From: Citreimonas sp042096055
GTDB lineage: Bacteria; Pseudomonadota; Alphaproteobacteria; Rhodobacterales; Rhodobacteraceae
Direction of reading: 5' to 3'
Length of the DNA stretch: 64,000 bases
NCBI RefSeq assembly: GCF_042096055.1
Contig: NZ_JBELMH010000005.1
Coordinates: forward strand, 1 to 64,000
A program made the position numbers and the translations under genes. The notes under the pieces were generated by a model. The model did no database searches and was not told where the DNA came from. It was given only the letters and a program-made list of their open reading frames with translations. Shown here piece by piece: positions 8,372 through 17,062 of this stretch. Position 1 is the stretch's first letter, and every line of letters begins with the position of its first letter.

Positions 8372-9362
8372 GCCCCGGCTCGGCCGCGCGCAGGGGTGCC
8401 GCGGTCTCGAACCCCGCCCCGGGCCGGCCCGAGGTGCCGTTGCGCGCCGCCCCCAGGCGCACGCGCAGCCGCTTGATCCGGCGCGGATCGGCGTCGACCA
8501 CCTCGAAGTCCAGCCCCGCCGGGTGCGGCACCACCTCGCCGCGCGCGGGCACGTGCCCGGCCAGCATGAAGACCAGCCCGCCCAGCGTGTCGATCTCCTC
8601 GGCGTCGATGTCCTCGTGGTCGGTCAGCTCGAGGCCCAGCTCGTGCTCGAATTCCTCGAGCGGGGTTTTCGCCAGCACCAGGTAGCAGCCGGTCTTCTCG
8701 CGGGTCCAGTTGCGCGCCTCGTCGGTGTCGTGCTCGTCCTCGATCTCGCCGATGACCTGCTCGATCAGGTCCTCGATCGTCACCAGCCCGTCGACACCGC
8801 CGTATTCGTCGATCACCAGCGCCATGTGGCGCCGCTCGGTCTGCATCTTGGTCAGCAGAACCCCGATCGGCATCGACGGCGGCACGTAAAGCAACGGCCG
8901 CAGCATCCGCTTGAGGTTGAAGCGGTGCCCGGTCTGGCCCATCCCGTGGCCCAGCGCGAAGTCCTTGAGGTGCGCCATGCCCACCGGCGTGTCCAGCGTG
9001 CCGTCATAGACCGGCAGCCGCGTCAGACCGGTGTCGCGGAACACCTGCGCAAGATCGTCCTTGGTGATGGTCATGGGGACCGCGACGATGTCGGCCTTGG
9101 GGATGGCGACATCCTCGACGCGCATCCGGCGCAGGTTCACCAACCCGTGCGAGCGCGCCCGCGCCTGCTGGTCCTCGCTTCCGCCGTCGCCGTTCGACTG
9201 CGCGTCGGAACCGAAAAAGCCCCTCAGCCGTCGCAACATGCCGCCCTGTTCGGCGGCCTCGGTTTCGTCGTAGGTCTCAATCTTCGTCTCGTGCGCGCCC
9301 TGCGCTGCATTAGACGAGTCGTCTGTATCGCCCATCTCAGCCTTACCAGTGTCGGACGTCAT
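8364..9362 (-). CDS. corC: CorC/HlyC-type CBS-domain protein
   Basis: Soluble member of the hemolysin C / CorC family: two CBS domains (about residues 85-205, with LPVYDGTLDTPVGMAHLKDF and MALVIDEYGGVDGLVTIEDL) and a C-terminal CorC-HlyC transporter-associated domain (about 225-305). No transmembrane helix is evident. The family has been linked to magnesium/cobalt efflux and membrane stress, but its exact role is uncertain. The first 50 residues are acidic and low complexity. The start at 9362 overlaps the ybeY stop codon as ATGA; a second Met nine codons on is possible. The phoH-ybeY-corC-lnt order is strongly conserved. Confidence 0.9.
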   Translation of the reverse strand: MTSDTGKAEMGDTDDSSNAAQGAHETKIETYDETEAAEQGGMLRRLRGFFGSDAQSNGDGGSEDQQARARSHGLVNLRRMRVEDVAIPKADIVAVPMTITKDDLAQVFRDTGLTRLPVYDGTLDTPVGMAHLKDFALGHGMGQTGHRFNLKRMLRPLLYVPPSMPIGVLLTKMQTERRHMALVIDEYGGVDGLVTIEDLIEQVIGEIEDEHDTDEARNWTREKTGCYLVLAKTPLEEFEHELGLELTDHEDIDAEEIDTLGGLVFMLAGHVPARGEVVPHPAGLDFEVVDADPRRIKRLRVRLGAARNGTSGRPGAGFETAAPLRAAEPGRG

Positions 9363-9874
9363 TGTCCCTCTCGTTCCTTATATGGGTCAGGCAAACCCAG
9401 TTTGCCAAGTATTTCCACCTCGAGCCGCTCCATCGTTTCGGCGTCCGAGTCGTCCTCGTGATCATAGCCCAGAAGGTGCAGCACGCCGTGCACCACGAGG
9501 TGCGTCACATGCGCGCCAAGCGGGGTTCCGCCGGTCTCGGCCTCGGCGGCGCAGGTCTCGAACGCCAGGGCCACGTCGCCCAGGTGCTCGGGGTCGTCCG
9601 GCGTGCCCGGTTCGGGGGCATGGGCGGGCGCGCCGGGGCTGTCGGGCGACAGGTCGGTCTCGGGCCAGCTGAGCACGTTCGTCGGCCGCGGCTTGCCCCG
9701 GAAATCGGCGTTCAGCGCGGCGATCCGCGCGTCGTCGCAGCCCAGCACGGCGATCTCGAACAGCCGCGCATCGACGCCCAGATGCGCCAGCGCGGCCTGC
9801 GCCGCCGTCTCGGCCAGCGAAGGCAGCCCGGCCTGCCGCCAGCGCTCGTCCTCGATGATCGTCTCGGTCAGCAC
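9359..9874 (-). CDS. ybeY: Endoribonuclease YbeY
   Basis: Metal-dependent RNase involved in 16S rRNA 3'-end maturation and ribosome quality control. The 171-residue protein contains the defining zinc-binding motif HLVVHGVLHLLGYDHEDD (three histidines) and the upstream NVLSWPE strand. An extra acidic, Pro-rich insert (about residues 74-92) lies before it. The start is GTG at 9874, eight bases after the phoH stop codon, without a clear ribosome binding site, so coupling to phoH is probable. It ends in an ATGA overlap with corC. Confidence 0.93.
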   Translation of the reverse strand: MLTETIIEDERWRQAGLPSLAETAAQAALAHLGVDARLFEIAVLGCDDARIAALNADFRGKPRPTNVLSWPETDLSPDSPGAPAHAPEPGTPDDPEHLGDVALAFETCAAEAETGGTPLGAHVTHLVVHGVLHLLGYDHEDDSDAETMERLEVEILGKLGLPDPYKEREGQ

Positions 9875-9881
9875 GCCGGGC

Positions 9882-10859
9882 TCACGCCGGCGCCTGGTCG
9901 GCCTCGTAGGCCTCGATGATCGCGGCGACCAGCGGGTGGCGCACCACGTCCTTGGCGGTGAAGTAGTTGAAGCTGATACCCTTGACCGTGTTCAGCAGCC
10001 GTTCCGCGTCGGCCAGCCCCGAGGGCACGCCCCGCGGCAGGTCGACCTGCGTCCGGTCGCCGGTGATCACCATCCGCGACCCTTCGCCCAGGCGCGTTAG
10101 GAACATCTTCATCTGCATGGACGTCGCGTTCTGCGCCTCGTCCAGCACCACGAAGGCATTGGACAACGTGCGCCCGCGCATGAAGGCCAGCGGCGCGATC
10201 TCGACGGTCTTCTCCTCCATCATCCGGGCCAGCTGCTTGCCCGGCAGGAAGTCGTTGAGCGCGTCGTAGAGCGGCTGCATGTAGGGGTCGACCTTCTCCT
10301 TCATGTCGCCGGGCAGGTAGCCCAGCTTCTCGCCCGCCTCGACGGCGGGGCGCGACAGGATGATCTTGTCGACCTGGCCGGTGACCAGCATGTTCACGCC
10401 CACCGCCACCGCAAGATAGGTCTTGCCGGTGCCCGCCGGGCCGATGCCGAAGGCGAGCTCGTGCGCGAAGAGCGAGCGGACATAGGCCTTCTGCGCGTCG
10501 GTGCGCGGCTCGACCAGCTTCTTGCGCGTCTTGATCTCGACCGCGCCGCCATCGCCGAACATCTCGAGCTGCGACAGGTCCTCGGCCTCGTCGGCCATGC
10601 GGAAATGGCGGTCGATCTCGGACTTGCCCACGTCGCGGCCCTGCTCGAGCCGGTCGTAGAGCGCGCGCAGCACCTCGGCGGCCTCTTCCTGCGCCTCGGA
10701 CGTGCCGTGCAGCGCAAGCTGGTTGCCCCGGCGCAGGATCTGCACGCCGGTGCGGGCCTCGATGTCGGTCAGGTTGCGGTCGTACTCGCCGCACAGGTCG
10801 ATCAGAAGTCGGTTGTCGGGAAATTCCAGAACGGCTTCGGCCGGGGCGGCTGGGGTCAC
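9882..10859 (-). CDS. phoH: PhoH-family ATPase (YbeZ)
   Basis: PhoH-like P-loop ATPase, thought to partner YbeY in RNA metabolism. The 325 residues hold an N-terminal KH-like segment (about 25-95) and the ATPase domain with Walker A GPAGTGKTYLA, the PHYLPGD-type loop GYLPGDMKEKVDPY, Walker B AFVVLDEAQNAT and the MVITGDRTQVDLP motif. I place the start at GTG 10859: AGGAG sits six bases before it, whereas the nearby ATG at 10863 is in another frame. First gene of the phoH-ybeY-corC-lnt series, so its upstream region probably carries the operon promoter. Confidence 0.94.
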   Translation of the reverse strand: MTPAAPAEAVLEFPDNRLLIDLCGEYDRNLTDIEARTGVQILRRGNQLALHGTSEAQEEAAEVLRALYDRLEQGRDVGKSEIDRHFRMADEAEDLSQLEMFGDGGAVEIKTRKKLVEPRTDAQKAYVRSLFAHELAFGIGPAGTGKTYLAVAVGVNMLVTGQVDKIILSRPAVEAGEKLGYLPGDMKEKVDPYMQPLYDALNDFLPGKQLARMMEEKTVEIAPLAFMRGRTLSNAFVVLDEAQNATSMQMKMFLTRLGEGSRMVITGDRTQVDLPRGVPSGLADAERLLNTVKGISFNYFTAKDVVRHPLVAAIIEAYEADQAPA

Positions 10860-11014
10860 GCATGTCTCCTGCGATGCTGCTCGCGTCTACCGTGCCAAGC
10901 GCGCGCCGGCAAGGCAACCACCGCCGCAACGCGACGCGGCGGCGAAAGATCCGCCGCCGCGCAAAAGAGCGTTCCGGGCAACATGGGACACGCGGGCGCG
11001 CCCCCGGTCGCGTA

Positions 11015-11329
11015 TCAGATCGGGTCGCCGATCACGCTGGTCGCGCCACCCTTGAAGTTGCCGGTGGCGAGGCCGGGGAAATCCGCCGGCACGTTCACGC
11101 AGACCGGCTTGCCCGTCTGGGGGTTGTAGCGCGGCGTGAGGTACCCCTCGACGCCGTCGTCGATGATCCAGTACTGGCAGCCCTGCGGCGAATACCAGAT
11201 GCCCGCCTGCATGTTCGCAAGCCCGCCCTGCCGGTCGACGGTCTGGCGGTCGTTGTCCTTGTTGGGGTCGTTGCTGCAACCGGCCAGCGCAAGCGCGCCG
11301 GCGGCGGCGAGGATGAATGCCTTCGTCAT
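11015..11329 (-). CDS. Small secreted lipoprotein with GCQxW-DDGxEGY motif
   Basis: A 104-residue protein with a lipoprotein signal peptide (lipobox LALAGC, Cys about residue 17), so probably anchored in the envelope. The mature part contains GIWYSPQGCQYWIIDDGVEG and a Pro-Val-Cys element. These features recur in the adjacent gene at 11343-11765, so the two are tandem paralogues. The two cysteines of the shared core could form a disulfide. The ATG at 11329 has GGAG eight bases upstream; an in-frame GTG three codons earlier overlaps that site and is rejected. No function known to me. Confidence 0.72.
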   Translation of the reverse strand: MTKAFILAAAGALALAGCSNDPNKDNDRQTVDRQGGLANMQAGIWYSPQGCQYWIIDDGVEGYLTPRYNPQTGKPVCVNVPADFPGLATGNFKGGATSVIGDPI

Positions 11330-11342
11330 GCTCAGCACTCCT

Positions 11343-11765
11343 TCACTTGTACTTGCCGGTATAGGGCACGTCGTATTTGCGGATCACGAACTGCTCGGTG
11401 GTGTCGCGCGGCCCGCCGTTGCAGGTCGGCATGCCGTTGCGCTGCAGGATCGGCGCCATGTACCCTTCCGAGCCGTCGTCCATCACCCAGTGCTGGCAGC
11501 CGTCGGGATCGGTCCAGATGCCCGGCCGGTAGATCTCGCCCCGCAGGACCATGCGGCCACCGCCCTGCGTGCTGGCGATCACCTCGCCGCCGCCCCTCAG
11601 GCGCGTGATCGCGCCGTCGCTCAGACCCTCGACCCGCATGGCCTCGCCGGTCGCCGCGTCGATCACGAGCGGCTGCTGCTGCGCCGCCGCGCCGTGCGTC
11701 ACGACCATCAGGCCCGCCACGAAGGCCGCGACGCCGGATCTCAGGCTCCGAACTGTCGTCGACAT
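11343..11765 (-). CDS. Secreted paralogue with GCQxW-DDGxEGY motif
   Basis: A 140-residue protein with a signal peptide (residues 1-28, ending THGAAA). The mature part begins with a variable, Gly/Arg-rich segment (about 29-80). The C-terminal half holds GIWTDPDGCQHWVMDDGSEG and GMPTC, aligning position by position with the lipoprotein encoded just downstream. Only 13 bp separate the two genes, which are probably one operon. Likely periplasmic. A repeated aromatic-and-acidic core with two invariant cysteines suggests a small disulfide-stabilised domain; ligand and role unknown. Confidence 0.72.
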   Translation of the reverse strand: MSTTVRSLRSGVAAFVAGLMVVTHGAAAQQQPLVIDAATGEAMRVEGLSDGAITRLRGGGEVIASTQGGGRMVLRGEIYRPGIWTDPDGCQHWVMDDGSEGYMAPILQRNGMPTCNGGPRDTTEQFVIRKYDVPYTGKYK

Positions 11766-11992
11766 ATGCTGTCCCTCTTTACTGTCCCTACTTGCGCGGG
11801 CCGACGCACACGAAAGCGTGACCCCGCGCGACCATACCCCGATATTAACGATTTACGAGAAAACATCGCCACGTCACGCACCGTCGCAGGCGCGCGCGCG
11901 TCGCCGGCGCGGCGGCGGGGCCGGTCGCGCGGGCCGGTGCCCGCGCTTATCGTTTCGGAAACAAGGACTTGTCGGGCGCCGCAGCGCGCCGG

Positions 11993-13303
11993 TCAGGCCA
12001 CCAGGCGGCCCGACAGGGAATTCGCGCCGGAATCCTCGATTCGGACGGAATGAACCGATCCGGGCAGGATTGTATCGCTCTCGACGTGCACCGCGTGCAG
12101 GTACTCGCTTTTCCCGACCATCTGCCCGGCGAATCGGCCGGGCTTCTCGAACAGCACCTTGACCTTGCGGCCGACCATCTCGTCCTGCAGCGCGCGCTGC
12201 TGGCGGGTCAGCAGCGCCTGCAGGCGCTTCAGGCGGTCGTCCTTGACCGCCTCGTCGACCTGGTCGCGCTCGGCCGCGGGCGTGCCGGGCCGCGTCGAGT
12301 ACTTGAACGAGAACGCCGAGCCGTAGCGGACCTCCTCGATCAGGTCGAGCGTCGCCTGGAAATCCTCTTCGGTCTCTTCCGGAAAGCCGACGATGAAGTC
12401 GCCCGACAGGTGCAGGTCGGGCCGCGCGGCGCGCAACCGCTCGATCAGGCGCACGTACTGCTCGGCCGTGTGCTGGCGGTTCATCCGCTTGAGGATGCGG
12501 TCCGACCCCGCCTGAACCGGCAGGTGCAGGTAGGGCATGAGCTTCTCGCACTCGCCATGCGCGGCGATCAGAGCGTCGTCCATGTCGTTGGGGTGCGAGG
12601 TGGTGAAGCGGATGCGCTTCAGATCCTCGATCTCGGACAGCGCCTTGATCAGGCCAGCCAGCCCGCCCTCGTGGCCGTGATAGGCGTTCACGTTCTGGCC
12701 CAGCAGCGTCAGCTCGCGCACGCCGCGTTCGACCAGGTCGCGCGCCTCGGACAGGATGCGGTCGGCCGGGCGGCTGACCTCGGCGCCCCGCGTGTAGGGC
12801 ACCACGCAGAAGGCGCAGAACTTGTCGCAGCCCTCCTGCACGGTCAGGAACGCGGTCGGGCCGCGCTTGACCTTGGGGCGGTGCTTCAGCGTCTCGAACT
12901 TGTCGTCCTCGGGGAAATCGGTGTCCAGCGCCTTCTCGCCCGCCCGCGCCCGCGCCTCGAGCTGCGGCAACCGGTGATAGCTTTGCGGGCCGACGACCAG
13001 GTCCACCATCGGCTGGCGGCGCATGATCTCCTGCCCCTCGGCCTGCGCCACGCAGCCCGCCACGCCGATCTTCAGGTCGGGCTTTTCCGCCTTGAGGTGC
13101 TTGTAGCGCCCCAGCTCGGAATAGACCTTCTCGGCCGCCTTCTCGCGGATGTGGCAGGTGTTGAGCAGGATCATGTCGGCGTCGTCGGGGCTGTCGGTGG
13201 TGACGTAGCCCTGCCCGCCCATCGCCTCGGCCATGCGCTCGCTGTCGTAGACGTTCATCTGGCAGCCGTAGGTCTTGATATACAGCTTCTTGTCCTGGGG
13301 CAT
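11993..13303 (-). CDS. miaB: tRNA-2-methylthio-N6-dimethylallyladenosine synthase
   Basis: Radical-SAM methylthiotransferase that converts i6A37 to ms2i6A37 in tRNAs reading UNN codons. The 436 residues show the three-domain layout: an N-terminal UPF0004 domain with cluster cysteines C14, C50 and C84, a radical-SAM core with CxxxCxxC at C159, C163 and C166 (GCDKFCAFCVVPYTRG), and a C-terminal TRAM domain from about residue 370. The ATG at 13303 gives MPQDKKLYIKTYGCQMN. All six cluster ligands are present, so an active enzyme is expected. It is transcribed away from the divergent gene at 13410. Confidence 0.96.
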   Translation of the reverse strand: MPQDKKLYIKTYGCQMNVYDSERMAEAMGGQGYVTTDSPDDADMILLNTCHIREKAAEKVYSELGRYKHLKAEKPDLKIGVAGCVAQAEGQEIMRRQPMVDLVVGPQSYHRLPQLEARARAGEKALDTDFPEDDKFETLKHRPKVKRGPTAFLTVQEGCDKFCAFCVVPYTRGAEVSRPADRILSEARDLVERGVRELTLLGQNVNAYHGHEGGLAGLIKALSEIEDLKRIRFTTSHPNDMDDALIAAHGECEKLMPYLHLPVQAGSDRILKRMNRQHTAEQYVRLIERLRAARPDLHLSGDFIVGFPEETEEDFQATLDLIEEVRYGSAFSFKYSTRPGTPAAERDQVDEAVKDDRLKRLQALLTRQQRALQDEMVGRKVKVLFEKPGRFAGQMVGKSEYLHAVHVESDTILPGSVHSVRIEDSGANSLSGRLVA

Positions 13304-13409
13304 GGCATGGCGTCCTGCGCTTCGGGGTCAGCCGGTGCGATACCGCAGAACGGTCCCGGGTTGCAATGCGGGGCGATTTGCGGAAGCGTTCGCGAAAAAG
13401 GGCGGTGGC

Positions 13410-14267
13410 GTGCTGTATCCCGATCTCGAGACGTTCGCCCGGCGCGGCGCGCCGGCGCTGGCCCCCGGCCCGGTCGCGCTGATCTTCGCCGAGGATTCCG
13501 CCGCGCTCGACGCCACGCTGCGCCACCACGCCCGCCACGGCTTCGCCCCGGTCCTTTTGGGCGCGCCCGACCTGGCCGTGGCCGAAGATCTCTCCGCCCT
13601 GCCCCGCGTCGCGATGGATGCGCGCGACCCCGATGCCGTCGCCCGCGCCGTCAGCCGCATCGCGCGCGCCCTGCCGAGCGCCTGGCTCTACTGGGGCTAC
13701 AACGCCGAATTCCTGTTCTACCCCTTCGCCGAGACCCGAAGCGCGGCCGAGATGCTGGCCTTCCACGCGCAGGAGCGGCGCGAGGCGATGCTGACCTACG
13801 TGATCGACCTCTACGCCGGTGACCTCGCCGCGCATCCCGACGCGGTGGCGCTGGACGATGCTTGGCTCGACCGGTCGGGTTACTACGCCGAGGCGCGCCT
13901 CGACCCGGCGGGTCGGCCCCGCGACCGGCAGCTCGACATCTACGGCGGGCTGCGCTGGCGGTTCGAGGAGCACGTGCCCCCCGCCCGCCGCCGGATCGAC
14001 CGGATCGCGCTGTTCCGCGCCCGCCGCGGCGTGAGCCTGCGCGCCCACCACACGCTCAGCGATGAAGAGATGAACACCTATGCCTGCCCGTGGCACCACA
14101 GCCTGACCGCGGCGGTGATGTCCTTCCGGGCCGCCAAGGCGCTGCGCTTCAACCCCGACAGCCGCGCCGCGATCGACACGTTCCGGTGGCGCAACTCGAC
14201 CCGGTTCGACTGGACGTCGCGGCAGCTGCTGGACCTCGGCTTCATCGAGCCGGGGCAGTGGTTCTAG
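13410..14267 (+). CDS. Conserved protein of unknown function, possible glycosyltransferase-like fold
   Basis: About 285 residues counted from GTG at 13410; the frame is open upstream to 13275, overlapping the miaB start, so the exact start is uncertain. The N-terminal third (VALIFAEDSAALDATLRHHA and GFAPVLLGAPDLAVAEDLSA) has the alternating strand-helix rhythm of a nucleotide-sugar-binding half domain. The C-terminal part is rich in Trp, Tyr and Arg (DIYGGLRWRFEEHVP, MNTYACPWHHSLTAAVMSFR). No signal peptide or transmembrane helix. The stop codon is six bases before an assembly gap. Function is not established from sequence alone. Confidence 0.6.
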   Translation: MLYPDLETFARRGAPALAPGPVALIFAEDSAALDATLRHHARHGFAPVLLGAPDLAVAEDLSALPRVAMDARDPDAVARAVSRIARALPSAWLYWGYNAEFLFYPFAETRSAAEMLAFHAQERREAMLTYVIDLYAGDLAAHPDAVALDDAWLDRSGYYAEARLDPAGRPRDRQLDIYGGLRWRFEEHVPPARRRIDRIALFRARRGVSLRAHHTLSDEEMNTYACPWHHSLTAAVMSFRAAKALRFNPDSRAAIDTFRWRNSTRFDWTSRQLLDLGFIEPGQWF

Positions 14268-14273
14268 CGCGTC

Positions 14274-14373
14274 NNNNNNNNNNNNNNNNNNNNNNNNNNN
14301 NNNNNNNNNNNNNNNNNNNNNNNNNNNNNNNNNNNNNNNNNNNNNNNNNNNNNNNNNNNNNNNNNNNNNNNNN
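14274..14373. other. Assembly gap of 100 N with no flank overlap
   Basis: One hundred N between the end of the gene at 13410-14267 and the 3' end of fabB. The flanks share no repeated sequence, unlike the gaps at 21911, 46042 and 49637, so true sequence of unknown length is missing. It removes the last codons and stop of fabB and anything downstream of it. Confidence 0.95.
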
Positions 14374-15594
14374 CAGGCGCGACAGCACCATCGACCCGTT
14401 CGTACCGCCGAACCCGAACGAGTTCGTCATTACCGAATCCAGCCCCGCATTCTCGACGCACTCGGTCGCGATTTCCTCGGGCTTCAGCTTCGGGTCCAGC
14501 GTCTCGACGTTGATCGACGGGATGATGAAGTCGTTCTCGAGCGCCAGCAGGCAGTAGATCGCCTCCTGCGCGCCGGTCGCGCCCTGGCTGTGGCCGGTCA
14601 TCGACTTGGTCGACGACACCGGCGGCGTGCTGCCGTCGCCGAAGACGCGGCGCACGGCCTCGATCTCGCCCACGTCGCCCACGGGGGTCGAGGTGCCGTG
14701 CGCGTTGATGTAGCTGATCTTGCGCCCCTCCGGCAGCGTGCCCAGCGCCAGGCGCATCGCCCGTTCGCCGCCCTCGCCCGAGGGCGCGACCATGTCGGCG
14801 CCGTCGGACGTGGCGCCGTAGCCCGTCACCTCGGCGTAGATCTTGGCACCGCGCGCCTTGGCGTGTTCCAGGTCTTCCAGCACCAGCATGCCGCCCCCGC
14901 CCGAGATCACGAACCCGTCGCGCTTCTCGTCGAAGGCGCGGCTGGCCTTCTCGGGCGTGTCGTTGAACTTGGACGACATCGCGCCCATCGCGTCGAACAG
15001 GCACGACAGCGTCCAGTCGAGCTCTTCCCCGCCGCCGGCGAACATCACGTCCTGCTTGCCCAGCATGATCTGTTCCGCCGCGTTGCCGATGCAGTGCAGC
15101 GAGGTCGAGCAGGCGGACGTGATCGAATAGTTAATGCCCTTGATCTTGAACGCGGTCGACAGGTTCGCGCTGACCGTCGAGCACATGCATTTCGGCACCG
15201 CGAAGGGCCCCACGCGCTTGGTGCCGCCGGTCTTCAGCACGGTCTCGTGCGCGGCCAGCATGGCACTGGTCGACGGCCCGCCGCTGCCCGCCACAAGGCC
15301 GGTGCGCGGGTTGACGATGTCGCTTTCCTCAAGCCCCGCATCCGCGATCGCCTGCTGCATCGCGATATGCGCATAGGCCGCGCCCGGCCCCATGAACCGC
15401 AGCGTGCGCTTGTCGATGTGTTCCGAGACGTCGATGTCGATCGAGCCCGCCACCTGGCTCCGGAACCCGTGTTCCTTCATCTGCTCGTTGGCGGTGATCC
15501 CCGAGCGACCGGCCTTCAGCGAGGCCAGGACCTCCTGCGCATTGTTTCCGATGCTCGAAACGATCCCGAGCCCTGTGACGACGACACGGCGCAT
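14374..15594 (-). CDS. fabB: Beta-ketoacyl-ACP synthase I, 3' end lost in gap
   Basis: Condensing enzyme of fatty acid synthesis, required for elongating unsaturated chains made by FabA. The visible 407 codons start MRRVVVTGLGIVSSIG and contain the Cys-His-His triad: C162 in SACSTSLHC, H299 in NAHGTSTPVGD and H335 in TGHSQGATGA. The sequence runs into the N gap after FGFGGTNGSMVLSRL, so only a few C-terminal residues should be missing. The ATG at 15594 is preceded by GGAGG with ideal spacing. fabA lies about 220 bp upstream on the same strand; fabA-fabB pairs are standard in alphaproteobacteria. Confidence 0.95.
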
Positions 15595-15783
15595 GCGGCC
15601 TCCATTCATATGTCAGGGCGTGTGTAGGGCATTGCCGCCCGGGGACGCAAGGCAGGGTTGCAGGCGCGCAACGGCCCCGCCGGGCCCACGATCAACGCCG
15701 CGCGCACCGACCTGCGGCGCGGCCCATTCGTTGACGAAACGTAAAAACACCTCTGGAAGTCATTGATTTCCTTGGGCGCAGTC

Positions 15784-15802
15784 GTGTCCCATCGTGGGAC
15801 AC
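15784..15802 (-). other. Perfect inverted repeat between fabA and fabB
   Basis: GTGTCCCA, a TCG loop and TGGGACAC form an 8-bp perfect hairpin 17 bases past the fabA stop codon on the minus strand. No T-run follows, so it is not a classical intrinsic terminator; it could attenuate or stabilise the fabA transcript, or be an operator. It lies inside the 224-bp fabA-fabB spacer, where no gene is seen. Confidence 0.4.
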
Positions 15803-15818
15803 CCGTTTTCGGGGCGGC

Positions 15819-16328
15819 TCAGCTCTCGCTCAGCGCGACCTTCATGTCCTTGACCTGGTAGATGGTCTCGCCGTCCGCCTCGACCCGGCCGTCGGCCACG
15901 CCCATGGTCAGCCGGCGGGTCTGCACGGCCTTGGTGAAGTCCACGTAATAGGTCAGCATCTTGCGGTCCGGGCGGACCATCCCGGTCAGCTTGACCTCGC
16001 CCACGCCCAGCGCGTAGCCGCGCCCCTTCCAGCCGCGCCAGCCCAGGTTGAAGCCGGTCAGCTGCCACAGCCCGTCGAGCCCCAGGCACCCCGGCATGAT
16101 CGGATTGCCCGGAAAGTGGCACGCGAAGAACCACAGGTCGGGGTGGATGTCGAACTCGGCCACCACGTGGCCCTTGCCGTGCGCGCCGCCGTCGCCCGAG
16201 ATATCGGTGATCCGGTCCATCATCAGCATCGGCGGCTCGGGCAGCTGGGCGTTGCCCGGTCCGAACAGCTCGCCGCGCGCGCATTTCAGTAGGTCTTCCT
16301 TGCCGAAACTGGTCGGATACTCGGCCAT
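15819..16328 (-). CDS. fabA: Bifunctional 3-hydroxydecanoyl-ACP dehydratase/isomerase
   Basis: Introduces the cis double bond at the C10 stage of fatty acid synthesis and so starts unsaturated fatty acid production. The 169 residues contain the active-site histidine segment FFACHFPGNPIMPGCLGLDG and the NLGWRGWKGRGYALGVGEVK strand typical of FabA rather than FabZ. The start at 16328 gives MAEYPTSFGKEDLLKCARGE, matching relatives, with AGGGG about eight bases upstream; an in-frame ATG nine codons earlier is less likely. Divergent from irr, the usual alphaproteobacterial arrangement, and followed by fabB. Confidence 0.95.
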   Translation of the reverse strand: MAEYPTSFGKEDLLKCARGELFGPGNAQLPEPPMLMMDRITDISGDGGAHGKGHVVAEFDIHPDLWFFACHFPGNPIMPGCLGLDGLWQLTGFNLGWRGWKGRGYALGVGEVKLTGMVRPDRKMLTYYVDFTKAVQTRRLTMGVADGRVEADGETIYQVKDMKVALSES

Positions 16329-16507
16329 GCGGCGCGCCCCTGCTTGCTGTTGCATTTCCCTTTGCCCCTCTACCACCGGCCGGACAACGGTGACAAGGGC
16401 GGCACGCCCGCCGCCCGCGACCGCACGTCCACGTGTGAAACCACCGAAACCGATTGAAATTCCGGCGCCGGGACCTTTATATGCAAAGCATGGCAAAGGT
16501 TTCGGAC

Positions 16508-16924
16508 ATGACGGATGATGCGGTTCGGCGCGGGCGCGAGTGGCTTGCGCAAAGCGCGCTACGGCCGACGCGGCAGCGTATCGCGCTGGCGTCGCTGCTG
16601 GTCGGCGACGGCAAGGACCGGCACGTCACGGCCGAAAGCCTGTTCGAGGCCGCCAAGCACGAGGGTGAGCGCGTGTCGCTGGCCACGGTCTACAACACGC
16701 TCAAGGCGTTCTGCGAGGCCGGCCTCATGCAGGAGGTGACCGTCGACGGGTCGAAGAGTTACTTCGACACCAACATGCACGATCACCCGCATTTCTTCTG
16801 GGAGGACGACGCCCGCCTGACCGACGCGCCGTCCGAAGAGCTCGAGATCGCGCGCCTGCCGCGTACGCCCGAAGGCGCCGAGATCACGTCCGTCGACGTG
16901 GTGATCCGCCTGCGCCGCACGTAA
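16508..16924 (+). CDS. irr: Iron response regulator Irr (Fur family)
   Basis: Transcription factor that in alphaproteobacteria senses iron through haem status and controls haem and iron-storage genes. The 138 residues have the Fur-family winged helix (LRPTRQRIALASLLVGDG, ERVSLATVYNTLKAFCEAGL) and a dimerisation domain with the histidine-rich MHDHPHFFWEDD, equivalent to the HxH haem/metal site of Irr. It lacks the C-terminal CxxC zinc motif of classical Fur. The start at 16508 is favoured by AAAGG eight bases upstream and by relatives beginning MTD; Met codons at 16481 and 16490 are possible. Location beside fabA is diagnostic. Confidence 0.9.
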   Translation: MTDDAVRRGREWLAQSALRPTRQRIALASLLVGDGKDRHVTAESLFEAAKHEGERVSLATVYNTLKAFCEAGLMQEVTVDGSKSYFDTNMHDHPHFFWEDDARLTDAPSEELEIARLPRTPEGAEITSVDVVIRLRRT

Positions 16925-17062
16925 AGCACAGCTCGGCACCACCCTTTCACGTGACCGCGCGTCGCGCGGAACCTTGCCGATCCGCGGGAACGTGACCGGG
17001 CGGGCACAAAAAGGTGTGCCGAAACCGTGGCGGTTTTGCACGCGGTGTCCTACCGTTAACGG

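Noticed and set aside
10936..10960. GC-only inverted repeat between the lipoprotein gene and phoH as a terminator
   Set aside because: The stem is made of GCC/GGC triplets and has no T-run on either strand; it could be a chance product of composition.
11874..14099. Long minus-strand open frame of 741 codons overlapping miaB and the gene at 13410
   Set aside because: It is out of frame with miaB, is Arg/Pro/Gly-rich, lacks a ribosome binding site and overlaps well-supported genes. High GC content makes long shadow frames common.
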